Source: Thioalkalivibrio sp. (GTDB taxonomy: Bacteria; Pseudomonadota; Gammaproteobacteria; Ectothiorhodospirales; Ectothiorhodospiraceae). From it: a stretch of DNA of 6,032 nt. The DNA is taken from assembly GCA_007136145.1 (NCBI GenBank), contig SLHN01000063.1, forward strand, positions 1 to 6,032, read 5' to 3'. Under the pieces are notes generated by a model. That model was not told the DNA's origin and searched no databases. It was given only the letters and a program-made list of their open reading frames with translations. The position numbers were made by a program, and so were the translations under genes. Positions 4,536-6,032 of this stretch are shown here, one piece after another. Numbering within the stretch: position 1 is the first letter of the stretch; the number at the start of each line of letters is the position of its first letter.

Positions 4536-6032
4536 CGCCGGGCCGATCTCCGGTTTTCGTTTTCCTCCGCGACACCCTCCGCGAGTGGCGCAGCCCGGAA
4601 CTGCAGGTGCTCGCGGCCGCACTGACGATTGCGGTGGCCGCGGTGGCGGCCGTGGGCTTCTTTGCCGACCGCGTCGACCGCGGCATGTCACTGCAGGCGG
4701 CGGTCATCCTGGGCGGTGACATTGCGGTGGTCTCCGATGCTCCGGTCCCGGACGCTTGGCTCCAGGAAGCGCGTGAACGCGGCCTGACCGCGACGCGGAG
4801 TGCCACACTCCCCAGCGTCCTGTTCACGCCGGATGATGACTCGCAACTGGTATCCGTGCGCGCGGTGGACCATGCCTGGCCCCTGCGCGGCGCTGTGCAA
4901 CTATCGAGCGACACCGAACCCGAACGGCGGCAGCAGGGACCCGCACCCGGACAGGCATGGGGTGACGGCGCGCTGCTGCAGTCGCTGGCGCTCACCCCGG
5001 GGGAATCGATCGTCGATCTGGGATTCCACAGTCTGGACCTCGCTGCCCAGATCCTGGTCGAACCCGATCGCGGCAGCAGCCTGTTCGATATCGCGCCCCG
5101 GCTGCTGATCCATTTTGAGGACCTGGAGAAAACCGGGCTGATTGGCCCCGGCAGCCGGGTTCGCTATCAGTTTCTGGCTGCCGGGGCCGCTACCGCGGTC
5201 GATGATCTGCGCGCCTGGCTCGAGAAGGAAATGCGGGCCGGCCAGCGCCTCCTTGATCTTGAAGACGCCAATCCCGAACTGCGGGAAGCGGTAAGTCGTG
5301 CCCGCAGCTTCCTGGGATTGGCTTCGCTGATGGCCGTGTTGCTGGCCGGTGCCGCGATTGCCGTTGCGGCGCACCATTATGCGAACCAGCGCGCCGATGC
5401 CGCCGCGGTGATGCGCGCGCTCGGCGCCAGCCGGCGCCGGGTGCTGCGCATCTACTTCCTGCGTGTACTGGCGATCGCCGCGCTGGCCAGCAGCATCGGC
5501 CTGGCGCTGGGGTTCGCGGCGCAGTTCGGCCTGAGCAGCCTGCTGGGAAACTGGCTGGCCACCGACCTTCCACCACCCGGCTGGCGTCCGGTGGCTGCTG
5601 GCCTTGGCGTTGGCCTGATCACAGCGGCTGGCTTTGCGCTGCCGGCGCTGTTGCGCATCGGTCAGGTGTCGCCCCTGCGCGTGTTGCAGCGCGACCTGGG
5701 GTTGCCGCCCGTGTCGGTCTGGCTGTCCGCGCTGCTGGCTTTGCTGAGCTTTGGCGCCCTGATTTACTGGCAATCGACGGACCCGGCGCTCGCGCTCTGG
5801 ATTCTGCTCGGCACTGGTGTTGCACTGATCTTTCTCGGCGCGTTGGGTTTCGCATTGATCGTGCTGCTGCGCCCGCTGCGGGACCGGGGGGGAATGGCGC
5901 TGCGATTCGGACTCGCGAACCTGTCCCGGCGCGGTGGCCTCAGTGCCGTCCAGATGGTCGCGTTCAGCATCGGGATCCTGGCGCTGTTACTCCTCGCAAT
6001 CGTTCGTGTGGACCTGCTCTCCGCCTGGGAGC
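4532..6032 (+). CDS. ybbP: YbbP-like ABC transporter permease (FtsX family), 3' end missing
   Basis: The frame is open from the ATG at 4532 to the window edge: 500 complete codons with no stop. YbbP proteins are about 800 residues, so roughly the last 300 are missing. The visible part has an N-terminal transmembrane helix (about 26-44), then a large extracytoplasmic region (about 46-258) with MacB-periplasmic-core features (GGDIAVVSDAPVPDAWLQEA). A first FtsX module follows (about 259-385): helices at about 260-281, 306-335 and 352-374, with the cytoplasmic coupling segment NQRADAAAVMRALGASRRRV (285-304) that would contact YbbA. Two further helices (about 395-412 and 420-446) precede ALRFGLANLSRRGG, where a second FtsX module begins. 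This duplicated FtsX layout is that of E. coli YbbP. The start is fixed by the ATGA overlap with ybbA. The complex should sit in the inner membrane and act with periplasmic TesA as a possible partner. Confidence 0.92.
   Translation, partial: MTPGRSPVFVFLRDTLREWRSPELQVLAAALTIAVAAVAAVGFFADRVDRGMSLQAAVILGGDIAVVSDAPVPDAWLQEARERGLTATRSATLPSVLFTPDDDSQLVSVRAVDHAWPLRGAVQLSSDTEPERRQQGPAPGQAWGDGALLQSLALTPGESIVDLGFHSLDLAAQILVEPDRGSSLFDIAPRLLIHFEDLEKTGLIGPGSRVRYQFLAAGAATAVDDLRAWLEKEMRAGQRLLDLEDANPELREAVSRARSFLGLASLMAVLLAGAAIAVAAHHYANQRADAAAVMRALGASRRRVLRIYFLRVLAIAALASSIGLALGFAAQFGLSSLLGNWLATDLPPPGWRPVAAGLGVGLITAAGFALPALLRIGQVSPLRVLQRDLGLPPVSVWLSALLALLSFGALIYWQSTDPALALWILLGTGVALIFLGALGFALIVLLRPLRDRGGMALRFGLANLSRRGGLSAVQMVAFSIGILALLLLAIVRVDLLSAWE

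Noticed and set aside
4901..5773. Long 290-codon open frame on the minus strand
   Set aside because: It lies wholly inside ybbP, has a low-complexity Gln/Arg/Ala-rich product typical of the reverse frame of a GC-rich gene, and has no recognisable domain.

Overview
The window comes from a GC-rich bacterial chromosome, most likely a gammaproteobacterium. The strongest evidence is the right half. A TesA-like periplasmic esterase is encoded divergently from a YbbA-type ABC ATPase, which is followed by an FtsX-type YbbP permease, the same arrangement as tesA-ybbA-ybbP in Escherichia coli. The strong G/C bias at third codon positions and the protein divergence from E. coli suggest a free-living lineage such as Chromatiales or Ectothiorhodospiraceae. 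That placement is inference; no rRNA or other marker gene is present.

Layout: 38-1537 (+) is an NAD(P)-binding SDR-type protein fused to a DUF2867 (SRPBCC-fold) domain. 1538-1860 is a spacer rich in hairpins, holding copy A of a diverged repeat and a doubtful 39-codon small ORF. 1861-2346 (-) is a stand-alone cyclic-nucleotide-binding-domain protein with a good sigma70-like promoter at 2382-2410. 2510-2935 (+) is a small SRPBCC (polyketide cyclase/COQ10-type) protein. 2936-3127 is a convergent spacer with a possible bidirectional terminator and copy B of the repeat. 3128-3820 (-) is the TesA-like GDSL esterase. 3819-4535 (+) is the YbbA-like ATPase, and 4532 to the window end (+) is the YbbP-like permease, cut off by the window edge.

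How they work together: ybbA and ybbP overlap by ATGA and should be translated together as one ABC system of the LolD/MacB-like mechanotransmission class. Its partner tesA starts two bases away on the other strand: the start codons share the tetranucleotide CATG, so each gene's Shine-Dalgarno sequence lies inside the other's coding region. The left half is a set of single genes with no obvious shared pathway, although two of the four encode SRPBCC-fold hydrophobic-ligand domains and tesA encodes a lipid-type esterase.

The least explained signal is the pair of similar intergenic segments, 1625-1669 and 3025-3069. They match at 34 of 45 positions without gaps. Each begins 88-90 bases downstream of a plus-strand stop codon, and each is followed by a stem-loop of different sequence. 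They may be a dispersed repeat or a structured RNA element. I recognised no complete defence system, mobile element, CRISPR array, tRNA or rRNA.
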